A stretch of 64,000 bases of DNA from an uncultured Planctomycetota bacterium (lineage in GTDB: Bacteria; Planctomycetota; UBA1135; GCA-002686595). The notes under the pieces are model-generated. The model saw nothing but the letters and a program-made list of their open reading frames with translations, had not been told where the DNA came from and made no database searches. The DNA lies in the NCBI GenBank assembly GCA_903928115.1, contig CAIYPP010000001.1, forward strand, positions 1-64,000, in the 5' to 3' direction. Below, one piece after another: positions 64,000 to 64,000 of the stretch (position 1 is the first letter of the stretch; the number at the start of each line of letters is the position of its first letter). The position numbers were made by a program, and so were the translations under genes.

Positions 64000-64000
64000 C

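Overview
The window is very GC-rich DNA with dense bacterial gene packing, many GTG starts, a few TTG starts, and frequent 4-base ATGA/GTGA overlaps between neighbours. The gene set suggests a free-living Planctomycetota-like bacterium: sulfatase-family lipoproteins, a b6-type Rieske/cytochrome b complex joined to a giant multiheme cytochrome, pyrophosphate-dependent phosphofructokinase plus a membrane pyrophosphatase, and HEAT, FHA, TIG and metalloprotease surface proteins. The phylum is inferred from gene content only. No 16S rRNA, CRISPR array, prophage or insertion sequence is visible.

Layout. 0-16 kb: a membrane glycosyltransferase, two sulfatase-superfamily lipoproteins around a ferritin-like protein, then an acyl-lipid group (PlsC, a fused alpha/beta E1 dehydrogenase, and a FabD-like acyltransferase overlapping it). 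Next come a frameshifted DUF2807 lipoprotein, an HD phosphohydrolase, an exported propeller-like protein, an aminotransferase and a large anchored protein of unknown function. 15.8-16.6 kb: a gene-free stretch with a 7-bp tandem repeat, paired hairpins, an intact tRNA-Leu(GAG) and a displaced copy of that tRNA's 3' end. 16.6-26 kb: PPi-dependent phosphofructokinase and a HEAT-repeat protein, then the respiratory block: Rieske protein, b6-like cytochrome b, subunit IV-like protein, an eight-haem 1188-residue cytochrome and a cupredoxin.

26-47.5 kb: HDOD protein, a matrixin-type metalloprotease with TIG domains and a C-terminal sorting tag, tandem GT39-like paralogues, an exonuclease, an MFS transporter overlapping a hemerythrin, a DUF255 protein with RsfS, the H+-PPase, DedA, an ABC exporter with an attached small protein, a glutaredoxin/FHA pair and two glycosyltransferases. 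47.6-53.3 kb: a molybdopterin oxidoreductase, a 926-residue metalloprotease-like protein and an SDR oxidoreductase.

53.4-60.4 kb (minus strand) is one tight run: lysine 2,3-aminomutase, two D-Ala-D-Ala-ligase-like ATP-grasp proteins, a GNAT acetyltransferase, a YkgJ-like Cys-cluster protein, a Wzx-like flippase and a glycosyltransferase. The first four or five look like an uncharacterised beta-lysine-based pathway and are the best candidate here for a new system. The window ends with a haem-binding protein, a CBS-domain protein and a two-subunit biotin-dependent carboxylase pair (AccC and biotin carrier).
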